This document shows, piece by piece, positions 1-10,685 of a stretch of DNA of 64,000 nucleotides. The stretch is from Capitulum mitella (Eukaryota; Arthropoda; Thecostraca; Pollicipedomorpha; Pollicipedidae): NCBI GenBank assembly GCA_030062745.1, contig CP099853.1, positions 1,488,001-1,552,000 of the forward strand. The letters are read 5' to 3'. Numbering within the stretch: the stretch's first letter is position 1; each line of letters starts with the position of its first letter. The notes under the pieces were generated by a model. It saw only the letters and a list, made by a program, of their open reading frames with translations. It was not told where the DNA came from and searched no databases. A program made the translations under genes and the position numbers.

Positions 1-1297
1 TGGGAGTACGAAACTCATGCTTCAAAAACGTCTGATTATTAATCCGCTTTCAGCGATGAGACTTTGCCGTCGGTAAAATTGAGGAGTAACAATGCAGCTT
101 TAGCTTATGGGACAACCGCTAACAGATCCGCCCAGAAAATTATTGGCACATATCGGCATGGTGACGAGCCAGATGTATCAGCAAGTGAAAACGTTTTGAG
201 ATGTTGTATGTCACGCTCCAAAGGAGTGCATTCAACCAGGCGAAAGGACTACGAAAAATTTGGCAGTTTGCCATGGGCAATAAATCAGAAACTCCCTGCC
301 AAACGGCGACAGTGACGACGGCAGGCGCGTCGCCGCTGCCGGAAGGTGGAGGTCTTTGTAAACAGAGCCACTAGTTGAAGATAGCTGAATGCCATTTGCA
401 TTGCACTTTCCGCTCAAAAGGGAGAAATTATTCAGAAGGCGAAAGCAAGCACGGTGAGCGAACGCAATACACAATCCATGAAAACGGCTGGGACTAGTTA
501 ACCAAGCTCGAAAACTTTACGGATACTGGTGTTGGCGATTCATGCGTGTTGCGGCCAGTCAAATCGGTCAGGTCTCCTCAAAACTCTGCAAGCCTTCAAA
601 GCATGCCGCACCCGCGCCTAGAGACGCTGTAGTCAGTGAAGCGGCCGTCTGTGAGACTGATTTAGTGGCTCTCGGAGACCTCACCCACTGTACAGTCCGT
701 CTCAGAATTATCGCTGTATCGGAAAACGATCACCGCCAGGTGGCAGTGTCGTCGGCGGGCGAGTGGTCGGCCGGCCCCCTGCAAGGTTTGCAACCACCAC
801 ACCAGTGACCCTTGCTGGACGCCAGGTCGGGGCGGCTGGCGGCGGTCCCGACCCAGTTAAGAGAGGGGACAGTCATGGCCACTTAACGCATCGGGGAAAG
901 AAGGTGTAAATCCGACACGGCAGAAACATGCCCCTTTGATTTGAGTCGATGCCAATGCTTCAGGCATAAATCATTTGCGTGTTAGAAAAAGGGCGACAGA
1001 TCGAGCAAAAGGATCTTAGCCCTGCCTGTAATGGCGCCTTGTCCACACACACACACATCATCATGGGGGGGGGGCAGTTTAGCCTCCACTAAAATCTAAA
1101 CTAATGATGATTGAGGCCTAAAAGTGGCATCATTGGATAGTCTCGTTCCTAGTCTTTCAAGTTCCCCCGCCCCCATTTGGCCTCTTTGTGCGTTGCCTCT
1201 TCGGCGAGGTCATGTTAAAAGCAGGTATGTTACGGCTGATGTCACTTTTTGTCGGTCCGATGGCTTTGAGTGTGTTGTAAACTCGAATACAGTTCAG
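1..1297. other. gene-less stretch
   Basis: No convincing gene or transposon was recognised. A short (CA)n tract at 1043-1057 is followed by a run of ten G at 1065-1074. Open frames here are under 90 codons and show no familiar motif. Confidence 0.5.
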
Positions 1298-1338
1298 ATA
1301 TTCTCTTCATGCGTATGTTATACGTATGAAGAGAATAT
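1298..1338. repeat. near-perfect hairpin
   Basis: The arms 1298-1316 and 1320-1338 are reverse complements over 19 bp with one mismatch and a 3-nt loop. The surrounding DNA is not an identified transposon. It may be a foldback remnant or a structured transcript. Confidence 0.7.
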
Positions 1339-2079
1339 ATTTTACTTACTTCATACTTCATATGTATGTATATCACGGATATGGCTGGTGGTTATCTGTC
1401 TTCCGACGCACGGCGGGGCGGCGCGTCGGAGTTCCGGATTTAAACCTGTAATATCTCAAGAAGTAACAGCACGATAAAAAGCGAAATGCAGCAGCTTTAG
1501 ATGCTTCATGCTTGATACTTTTGCTTGCTTGATGCTTGATGATTAGATCGCTCGCCCTTTTTGGAAACGTACCGTAAGTTTCAGTAACATGAGTTCAGTC
1601 GTCCAGAAGGGTATTCAAGAAAAACTAGCTGGGGTCACATTGGCCTCCCCTTTGACGGGGTCGATTAAGCACAGGGTACGCGCTTCGCCCTTTATTGGTA
1701 ATACAGATATTCTAAAGGGCGACATCAGAGTAACGTTCCAGTAAAAGTGCGTGATTATAAGAAAATGACGCATGCCACCTATTTTATTCCAGAAACGGAT
1801 TAAGGGTGTCGCCAGAAAAAAAACAAAGGCCTCTTACCACATTTGATTTGGCCAGGAATCAAAGTAGACCTTCGGACAGCATAACCAATGTTCCTCATCC
1901 ACGAATCTCAATTTCTGCTTTAGTCTGTTAAACGGTGTGTTTATTCGCCGTCACTAAATGGTAAACATTTGCTTAAATGGAGGTGTTTATCAACATTTCA
2001 GTATGCATAAAGCGAACGGAGTAAGGGTAAGGGGACGGGACGAGGGAGGCGACCGCTGTCAGGGAGTCTGGATAAAAAC
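1339..2079. other. gene-less stretch
   Basis: Nothing recognised. Short microsatellite-like 'cttgatgctt' runs occur near 1500-1545. Confidence 0.45.
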
Positions 2080-2246
2080 GTGAAGGGGATCTGTGCACAC
2101 ACACTATATATTCCAAAATCTGGTGGGATTTTGGCTGCCATCTCCTCCGCCATGATGGCCCGCACGTTTTCAATGTGGCTGAGGTTGAGACGTTTGGGCT
2201 GCCAGTGCAACTGCGTGGTCTGCCAGTGAGCGCAAATAACAAACAA
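2080..2246 (-). pseudogene. Tc1/mariner-like transposase C-terminal fragment
   Basis: On the minus strand a short frame reads LHWQPKRLNLSHIENVRAIM. This resembles the Tc1-family signature around the third catalytic acidic residue, usually WP-x-SPDLNPIENVW. The catalytic Asp of 'SPDLN' is not preserved here (RLNL), and the flanking frame is broken, so the copy is dead. No upstream catalytic motif or terminal inverted repeat was found. The call rests on this one motif, so other Tc1-superfamily clades remain possible. Confidence 0.55.
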
Positions 2247-3150
2247 CTGTGTGGCTCAAATCGGCCGAATATTTTTGAAGCGCCAGAAGCACACACACCA
2301 GCGCTAAGAAAGTAATTTAGCTGCCACCCCAAAACAGATCGAAACAACTGAAATACGTTCCTGATTGGTTTCAAATATGGACGTTGATAGCGAAGTGAGG
2401 CAAGACATTTTTGACTTAGCACTTAGGTTTCTCGCTGCAAATTGCTCGTATTATATCGGGGCTTGTCCAGACGATTCCTCCCCATGAAACCTGTTTGTCT
2501 GCGCTTAAATGCGCTGAATTTGTTTAATATTACCAAACGTATGCTTCTGAATTTATGCCATGATATACAATGTTCAGGCGCCGCCGAACAAAGCCTTGTA
2601 TGACGTTCCCCTAGGTGATTCCTCTCTTCATTATGCATGTAACTAGGCGAGCCATGCATGTTCTCCTGACTTTGGATGCCCTACTTTTGATCTCGTTTTC
2701 ACGCGAGTGGCGAATCCACGTGCAGGTCCCGCAAAGTTTTGACTAGTGACACGACAGGAGACCTAATAGGAATCACACCAGAAGCCCGCGCCCTGACACA
2801 TCGCTCTGGGTTTTTTTTTCGTGTTCCTTTGACAGGAATTCGTAAATAAATGGCCATTCCTCTCAAACTTGGTCCCTGCTTGCGCTGCTCCATGTCCTTG
2901 TGGAGCCAGCGCGAGGATCGCTACGGACGCATGGAAAGCACACGTTACGGATACTTCCTCGGATGAAATTTTTATTTTTCATTGGATGTCGATTGACCCA
3001 CGAAACCCGACTCACATCAACGTAGTAAATGTCGATTGCCACCAAGAATAATTGAATTATGATTTCAAAGTATTCGCACCGGAAGCGTGGCAAATCGGAA
3101 CGAGTCTATCGGAAATTTGCGGATTGCCTTATGTTCGGAGGGATTTTGTA
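2247..3150. other. gene-less stretch
   Basis: No recognised gene. Open frames on both strands are short and carry no known motif. Confidence 0.45.
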
Positions 3151-3640
3151 TTAACCCGCGCACGACCGTGGGTCGGCGACGATCACGCCCGACAGGGGGG
3201 GGGGGCTGACCGCCCTCTCTCTCTAACTCACGAATGGTTGGTCGCAAGAGAAAAACAAGCACACCGTTGGAACGCTTGTGACGAGTAGAGCTCTAAACTG
3301 CTCTGATTTTTAGTTTTAGATAATATGTAAGCAATTTACATCCCATATATGTTTTCTCATAGCCGACTGCATGAGACCGAGAAACGGCTTGAGTCTCAAG
3401 GGCTGTGACTAATAACGCATAGGTAAAGGCACCAACGCACAAGTAAAGGTCCGCAGATGCCGATACACTTCTAATTGCTCAGATTTGTTCAATATATACG
3501 GCGAAACGTTGAGCTAAAGACACGCCAGTTTTGACGCTGGTTGTCGGCGGGCGCCGCAGCCGTACGCAATCACAAATGAACGGGAACTTATTTTATCGTC
3601 TCTTTATTTTCGCGACATAAACCTATCCATGTAAATGTAA
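3151..3640 (+). mobile_element. family A TTAA element, 3'-truncated copy (A3)
   Basis: It begins TTAACCCGCGCACGACCG and follows the copies at 7933 and 57749 through the same landmarks: a G-run/C-run hairpin, 'acgagtagagctc', 'gataatatgtaagcaa', 'gactaataacgcataggtaaa' and 'ctttattttcgcga'. Similarity fades near 3640, so about the last 700 bp are missing. The TTAA-CCC start is typical of piggyBac-superfamily elements. It has no coding capacity. Confidence 0.75.
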
Positions 3641-4526
3641 ATTTCGTCTCTGTTTGTTCCAGTACACAGTTTGAGGAATGGGACTTTAACACCAGGGAGT
3701 GGTGTAATATGAAGAAACCGGCAGGTTTTAAGACGATGCCCGCTGACATCTGCAACTGAGGCCTGTCTGTACAGTTTGGAATCTCTGTAACAAATCATAC
3801 TTGGAATTGTGGGATGCTCTCCTAAGAGCACTGTGCATGGTAGGTCAAGTCGACGGGAGTGCTTGACTGGCTCTCCGCCTCATTGTGATGATGACGTCTT
3901 CATTTTCCAATTCGTCTTGGCCGACACTTGACCCATTTACCCCTGATTTCGGTGCCACCACGCAGAAATGCATGTCTGCCATCCACTTCGCAATTCGCTC
4001 TGCTTCTGTTTGGTAACGCGTGAAGTCATCTAATGTCCCTTTTGAGCGCCGAGTGGTGCAACGTTCTGTTACCATGATGTACCAATACCAATAACAATGC
4101 CAATGATGGCGGAGCATGCGTGAGATCAGTGGCCGATCTGCAACCTTGAAACTTGTCAGTAGGTCCATTACTTTGCCCGCAAGCGCGCACCAGCGAACGA
4201 CAGCCGTGCAAACAGAGATGGAACAGAGAGCGGCGTTCATATCGAGCAGTGTGGTCGATCGTATCCTGCCGTATATCCTGCAATAAAGTCCAAGTTTTCC
4301 GTGCTGGAAAAATCGCAGTGTGCCGATACCACGCCACGTTTTCGTCCGTCATTTATCAACACCCTCTTACAACCCGTGGACCTACCATAGTCACCTATAG
4401 CAGTCGCTATACATCGTGAAATTTCATTCGAAATTCCCCTGTCAGAAAGCTTCAAAAATCGCAGTTTGAGGCTACCGAGCGGTGTGACGCATTCGTCGCC
4501 CTTAAACGATGCATTTCCCGCGCCCA
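3641..4526. other. gene-less stretch with unassigned frames
   Basis: A 131-codon open frame on the minus strand (3845-4240) and overlapping shorter frames occur here. None has a motif, signal peptide or splice context that I recognise. They could be chance frames. Confidence 0.4.
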
Positions 4527-5035
4527 CCTGATGCGGCCGGCCGCGGCGCCGCCTCCGCCTCGGCAGCCGGAGCCGACACCGTTCTTTACGCCCCTCATCC
4601 TTGGTCTGATCCCCAAACTTAATAATATTTCACCGGGCTCAGACGGCCGGACGCGTTAAGCCCGCTAAGCCGGCCGAATATGGGCCCGGCTCCTCCCCCG
4701 GCCCTCCGCGCGGCGCGACGTCAGAGGCGATCCCAGGGCGACCACCTCAGGGGGCCGGCAGGGGCGGGCCGCGCCCCGGGCACGCGCCGGCGGCGACCCG
4801 GAACGCGACGGCCGCGGCCGGCGCGCCTCCCCGGCCGGCCGCCCTGACGCCGCCCCTGGCGCAGGGCCCAAATTCTATTACAATACATCACGATGGGCGG
4901 GAGCAAAGCCGGGGAATTCCCTTACAGGAATCCGGCCGGGTCGTTAGCGGCCGCCGGCGGAGGCGGCGGCGGCGGTCGGCCGGTCGGGTCAGCGATGAAG
5001 AGGCGAAGCACGGGCCTGCCCCGCCTGGGCCGTGT
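4527..5035. other. CpG-rich GC island
   Basis: This stretch is extremely GC-rich and full of CpG (cggccgcggcgccg and similar), in sharp contrast to the AT-richer flanks. It has two blocks, about 4527-4868 and 4919-5035. Frames read through it are arginine-, proline- and glycine-rich low-complexity products of base composition, not recognisable proteins. It could be a promoter-type CpG island or a GC-rich repeat. No transcript evidence is visible. Confidence 0.5.
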
Positions 5036-6860
5036 ATGCAATATTTGCGCTTTTGCGGACCCTTGCATCGGTTGGGCACCCGCATAGATCCGTGAATTCA
5101 ACATGCGATATGAATATGAATATGAATTTATGAATATGTGCCCATACAATATGGCCATACAAAATAAGTGGGCGCTCACAATGTTTTGAAGTCATCGGAA
5201 TGATATGTTGGGCGAGCATCCCCAATCCATTTCACAAAATTCCATGTATACCTTGGGCACGCTCAGGAGCCGGGAGTTCAGGCTTCATATGGCTATTAAC
5301 GGACAAGGTAAACCAACTTATACTAGAAACCGAAGCGTGGAATCAGACGAGAGCTGCCTGAAGCACTCGAGGACCGTCTAATTTGTTCGTTTCCGTATGT
5401 AAATATTTCATTTGGTTTACCTTGCTGGCCTGTTAGCGCGGCGCCATGTGGAGGCAGCAATCCAAACTCCTGATTCTCACCTACCTGGAGTCCGTTTGCC
5501 TTTACGCGGAAAACGAGAACCCTTCCTCCACCCTGCCAATATAATCCGCTTCCTACTTTCCACTTTCCCTCTCTCTGTCGTGCCCAGTGGAGGCGCTAAG
5601 ATTCCGCAACTGGTGAGGCACTATTACAAGTAAAGTGCTTCGTCAAGAGGATCGAAATGATAGATGACCAACCTGAAACAGCAATTTCATCCCGATTCCA
5701 GTCGACTTCTTTAGGACGGTAGGGATTTTTTATTTTGTTTGTTTTGGTTGTTTTATGTATACCATTACCAAGGCATCAGAATAATAAAATCAAACCGCAG
5801 GTTCCCTTTGGATTTAGCTTGGCTCAACGTTTCAGCACTGATTCACGGACATATCCAGCTATGCTACACATTTTCATACATTCCTCAACTCACAACGCCT
5901 ATTAGGCTCGGTTCCTAATATGAGCCATTTGCAGGGAGCTGACCACGATCCCAAGGAAACACATCACGTAGTTCACGATTGGATTGTTTCCGAACCTCGC
6001 GTACGTCCGTCGCCCTCGAATAAGAGCGTCATTATTCTCTATTCATCTAATCATTAATCTCTATTTCGTAGAAAACGCATGTCAATACGGCTCAGGAGCA
6101 CAGGTTTGTTTACTCTGGAGGGAGCTGTAACCTTTATAATTATCGTTAAATCATGTCCATTTTGTTTACGTCCGTCACCCAAAAGTGTCAGTTCCAGAAT
6201 TATCGAGGCTGGTATTCGCATCGCCCGTGGCACAGAGCCTATACATCCCAGAAAGTCGGGGTTTTATCATGAGATTATTATGGAATGCACCCATTCTCCG
6301 CACTCTTTTCTTTTTTTTGAACCGCCACCTATGATCGGGTGGCCAGGAGTTTGTCAGCCTGCGCATGCGCTGGACGCCAATCAGAGGCAAGAGTAGTCTT
6401 TACGTTCAGACATAAAACGTTTGTTATGTATAGCCGGAGAACAGAGCAAGGTCTCAATCCACTTTTTAAACTCCAGTTCTACGGTGTTTATTCCCCCAGC
6501 CTTTTCAACGTTCCCGTACAGATAATCAAAACACCAAGGTCTAGCTTCACCGTGGCATAAAACCTCTTTTGCCAATGACGGCCCGCTGTTATCGATAACA
6601 TGGAAGCAGACAGGAGTTTCACAAGAAAAAAGGAAGAGCAGAGGCTCGCGCCCAGGCATTGTCTTCAGACATACGAGGGGTCAGGCACAACAAGTGTGGT
6701 AAACAGAGAAATGTCAGAAGGGTCAGTTACTCCCCACCCCCCCACTCCCATGCCCAGAGGTTTCCAGAAATTGGCTATGATTGATTTGTTTACATGATAT
6801 ATGATTGATTTGTATATGACAAATGATTTGTTTACACGGCAAACATATTTCAAAATTACA
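5036..6860. other. gene-less stretch
   Basis: A short 'atatgaatatgaat' low-complexity run lies near 5106-5140. Nothing else was recognised. Confidence 0.45.
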
Positions 6861-7008
6861 AGGCGATGTATTTTATTTCCAAAATCTGTATGTATGCCGG
6901 TTTATACGACAAATCTGCCCGCTAAACTTATAATAAAATGAAATATTGCCAAACCTTTTTATTTTACCCTTGACCCCCCCCCTTTCCAAAATCCTACCTA
7001 CGTTACTG
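6861..7008 (-). mobile_element. possible DNA-transposon (MITE) end
   Basis: Read on the minus strand from 7008, the sequence begins CAGTAACGTAGGTAGGATTT followed by a G-run. This style of terminus (CAG...GTAGGNAGGATTTTGG-G-run) is common in animal non-autonomous DNA transposons. The opposite end was not found, so the superfamily is uncertain and the inner limit is arbitrary. Confidence 0.35.
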
Positions 7009-7932
7009 GGTACAACCATGGTGTCATATATCTGGTAACCATGATATTCTTGGACCATGGCCATTGCTAGCTTCACCATAGCTCTTACATACTCAGCCCT
7101 CACTCTCGGCTCGGGTGACGCAATGCTACAGGCAAAAAATCATACTAAGCACTTCCCGTGACAACTTCACGGTTCGTATCTACTTGACATGACGGTGACG
7201 CAGCACATGACACCGCACGCGGGCACTTGCAGTCGCGCGAAATTCGTGTACTGAAATATAACTTATTTGTCTGAGGCGCTAAAATCGGTATCGAATAGCG
7301 CGCTGCCATATGGTACCCGCGTAAGGCATGCCTTATTGGGATTTTTTTTCCAAAGGCTTTCGAATGAGAAGCTAGGGTTGTTCGCCAAAGGAGTATACTT
7401 GAATTTTCTCAAAATAATGAACAGGTTGTGCTGCCATCGGTAGTGTGCTTTCTTCGGAAGTGCGACCTTTCATTTTGATGAGAAACTTTGATAAGAATAA
7501 TCAAAACCGAAAAAGCACTAGTTAAAGTCCAACACTAGAGGTGAGACAATACCCTGAGTGCCCCATTGAAAGAACCGCCATTGGTCGTGCCCATTGCGAA
7601 GGATGTATATCCTCGGTTTATTCAGGATATGCTTGTCCGTAAATCGGTGCATGAATCCACATATGTGGAAAACAAATCTGAATTAATAAAATACAGTAAA
7701 AACACTGGGAAAGGAAACTGAGACCTAACGCTATTAATAGGACTCATTTAAGTGAGATGACACCTGTAAAAAAGCCAACATGCTTCGCGTGAAGGCAGTT
7801 CCAAATAATGCCTGTGACAACGGCCGTACGGTTTGTGTTGGCTCTAAACCGTTCCATAAAAACCTCCAACAGAACAGAACGATTCGGGGCGAAATGCTAT
7901 CGAAATGATGTAACAGAGTCCCTTTCATCGTA
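7009..7932. other. gene-less stretch
   Basis: No gene or repeat recognised before the TTAA element at 7933. Confidence 0.45.
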
Positions 7933-9150
7933 TTAACCCGCGCAAGACCGTCGGTCCGTTTCGAACATGGGCGACTGGGGAGGGGGCAGTTGGCCCCCCC
8001 CCCTCTAACTTACGAACGGTTGGTCGCACGATAAAAATAAGCATACCGTTGAAAGCCTGTGACGAGTAGAGCTCGAAACTGGTCTCATTTTTTGGTTTTA
8101 GATAATATGTAAGCAAATTACGTCCTATTTACGTTTTACTCATAGCCGAGTGCATCAGACTAAGAAATGGCCTGAATCTCAAGGGCTGTGACTAATAACG
8201 CATAGGTAAAGGCACCAGCACACAAGTAAAGGTCCGCGGATGCCGATACACGTCTAATTTCCCCAGATTTGTTCAATATATACGCCGAAACGTTGAGTTA
8301 AGGACACGGCATTTCTCGCGGCAGCTGTAGGCGTGTGCTGCTGCCGTATGCAGTAACATATTGACGGAAACTAATTTTAGCGTTCCTTTATTTTCGCGAA
8401 AAAAGACGATCTATGTATATTTTATTGATCTTAGTGGTTCTTGTGATGGTTTTTCATGCTTAAATTTTGGAAAAATTCATTAATTGCCAATCTAGACAAT
8501 TAGCGAAACTTTATTCGCGAGAGCCTATTTATTTCCAAAATATGTTACTTTTATAACTTTTTAAGGTTCCTGGTATTACTTACGTCTGTGCAAGCTAGTT
8601 ATGCCATTTTCTTCTCATTCTGAGTAATTCATCGCCGATTTTGACCGTGGTACATTTTGGCTCACTACAGTTATTCGTGACCTGACCTCAGGTCAATGGC
8701 TGGAAGTCATTGATACTTTGCCCAGTGACGGTAACTAGATGTCTGCTTCACTTCACATGTTATAAAATATTTCGTCAAGTTCCGAAAAAACGACGACATG
8801 TCTTAAAATGGGCTTGACTTTAGGTCAATGACCCGGAAAATTCCGAAAAATCTGAGATAGCTGATTTGTTGCATCTATCACGTTCACTAATCCCTGAAAG
8901 TATTTTTGAGATATCTTGTTTTGCGAAAAAGTTACAGGGCGCTAAACTTTTTTGGACATAGGTGTATTTGACCTGACCTAGGTCAGGCACCTGACCTGAC
9001 CTGAGGTCAAAATTTTGACACGAGATGTAAAATTGATGAAGCAAAAGGTACACCAAGTTTCGTGACTCTGTGTTTGTTGGTTCTCTCGCAATCCCAGAAA
9101 AACCTTGGGGGGGGGGCAGTTAACTGCCCCCTGAGGCGGGGACGGGTTAA
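7933..9150 (+). mobile_element. family A TTAA-flanked MITE, full-length copy (A1)
   Basis: The element is bounded by TTAA at 7933-7936 and 9147-9150, with CCC next to the left TTAA and GGG next to the right. The ends are imperfect inverted repeats. Just inside each end is a G-run/C-run hairpin, on the right reading GGGGGCAGTTAACTGCCCCC. TTAA target duplication with CCC/GGG tips is diagnostic of the piggyBac superfamily. There is no transposase frame, so it is non-autonomous. The right third is rich in AGGTCA/TGACCT half-sites (about 8685-9010), including TGACCTAGGTCA and TGACCTGAGGTCA arrangements. It aligns end to end by eye with the copy at 57749. Confidence 0.85.
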
Positions 9151-10083
9151 GAAACCCAGTCATTTTTGCAGCAATGCTAGATGACCGAAATCTGCATCTC
9201 AGAAGCATTTATGGTAAAGATATTGAAGGCGATTTCGGGTCATGGATAAAATGGAGTGGTGTTGTAAAACTTCACATGCACGTATTGCAACAGTTCAGTC
9301 CAATTCAACCTCCATTTACCGACCTCCATTCATCACACATAATGACAATGAGATGCTTGCGGTTACCCTTTGACCTGTGCTACCCAGATTCCCACTCGCT
9401 TGTCTCAGTGCAACTGTGTATCTGTCATCCTGCAGCAAGAAATCATACGAACGCTGTCGAACGCCTCCAGACAGAAGCTCTTCACCTCGTAACGAAACTG
9501 TCGGCCTTTCGCTGCACGCCGTCCGACGCGTGAGTTTTTCCGCGTTCGCCAGTTTGTTTACGCGTCCCGCGCGGCCGATCTGTGATTGGCCGGCCGGCGT
9601 GGGCCGTTTCCGGTCGGAGTGCTCCGAAGTCAGGGCGAGCATCAACAAAGTACGGCGGCCCGTAATCGCATTCATAGCGGATGCCGATCAGGTGGGCGAT
9701 CCCGGCGGCGCCAACTCGATAATGCAACATCAGAGGCACCCGCCCAGATTGGCCAAATTGAATCGAGACACTTACCAGGCAGTCGTCAATTACGCGACGC
9801 CCGCAGGCCGTCGTCAATTACGGAACGCCTCGCGCTGTCTGCGAAATTCGACGCCGCGTTTTTGACGGAGCAGGAATGGGATGACGGGAGGCGGTGGCGA
9901 ACCCAGACAACCAGTTTGTAAGGGCTGCATGGAGGCTCAATATCCACAATGCTGTTTGCATCGAAAACGTGCTTTTTCTACTCCACAGGCTTCTGAAGTA
10001 TCAACACAGGTTGGACATCATGCCATCAAATCTGGTCTGGAGGCAATAGGAAGATGATTGACAAGGTTGCGGCTTTCTACCTC
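9151..10083. other. gene-less stretch, GC-rich centre
   Basis: About 9480-9900 is GC- and CpG-rich and holds overlapping open frames on both strands (up to 162 codons) without known motifs. I regard them as composition-driven. Confidence 0.4.
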
Positions 10084-10190
10084 ATTTCTAATATATAATA
10101 TATATAATATAATACATATTGCACATTGGGTAATACATCACACGCATTACAATAGAACATGATAATATAACCTAATATATCGAATGTAAT
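10084..10190. repeat. AT-rich low complexity
   Basis: Irregular (TA)n/TAATATA runs, strongest at 10088-10120. Confidence 0.7.
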
Positions 10191-10219
10191 ACAATTTCTG
10201 CGTCCTTTCTACCTCAGCT

Positions 10220-10640
10220 GATGCAACACGTTACATCTTGGTGTAGGTATCCCTATGCATCCGTCAGTTTGCTTGGGGTCTCTGTGGAACAGGTTACTAT
10301 GGTGGAAGGTTCAGGAGTTGACACAGATGAAGACTTGAGGTTCCGCAACCTGGCAGCAGCAGATGTCACAAGAGCAATCCAGATCGTAGGGATCATCAGA
10401 CGGTGTTTCGAAAACACCGATGAAGTGACGCTGCCATTGCTGTACAGGACACTGGCAATATCTCTTGTGGAGCATGGAATCGTCATTTCATAATTTTCCT
10501 GGAAGAAATAAGCCTCTAGTACAGAGGATGCGGCTCGTGCTGCTCGGCTTGTAAACGGAACCCACTGTCGACGGTACCAAGACCGACTGCGAGTCTTCCG
10601 ACTGCCCTCCTTGCCCACAGCAAACATAGAATGGCAAGAT
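10220..10640 (+). pseudogene. LINE reverse-transcriptase C-terminal fragment (CR1/jockey-like)
   Basis: The plus frame reads GVDTDEDLRF, then QIVGIIRRCFENTDEVTLPL and LLYRTLAISLVEHGIVIS. It matches the well-known pattern DLGV..DE.LKF...VGIIRR.F...D..TL..LY..LVRPHLEYG of non-LTR retrotransposon ORF2, which lies downstream of the YADD polymerase motif. After an in-frame stop the frame continues with remnants of the 'VQRRATKLV...RLR.L.LPSL' block to about 10632. Catalytic motifs are absent because the copy is truncated at its 5' side, as LINE insertions usually are. A (TTTG)n tract follows at 10659-10685. Confidence 0.8.
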
Positions 10641-10658
10641 TGTGTTCTACCAGATGAT

Positions 10659-10685
10659 GTTTGTTTGTTTGTTTGTTTGTTTGTG
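10659..10685. repeat. (TTTG)n microsatellite
   Basis: About six tetranucleotide units lie directly after the LINE fragment. It may be the 3' tail of that insertion or an independent simple repeat. Confidence 0.75.
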
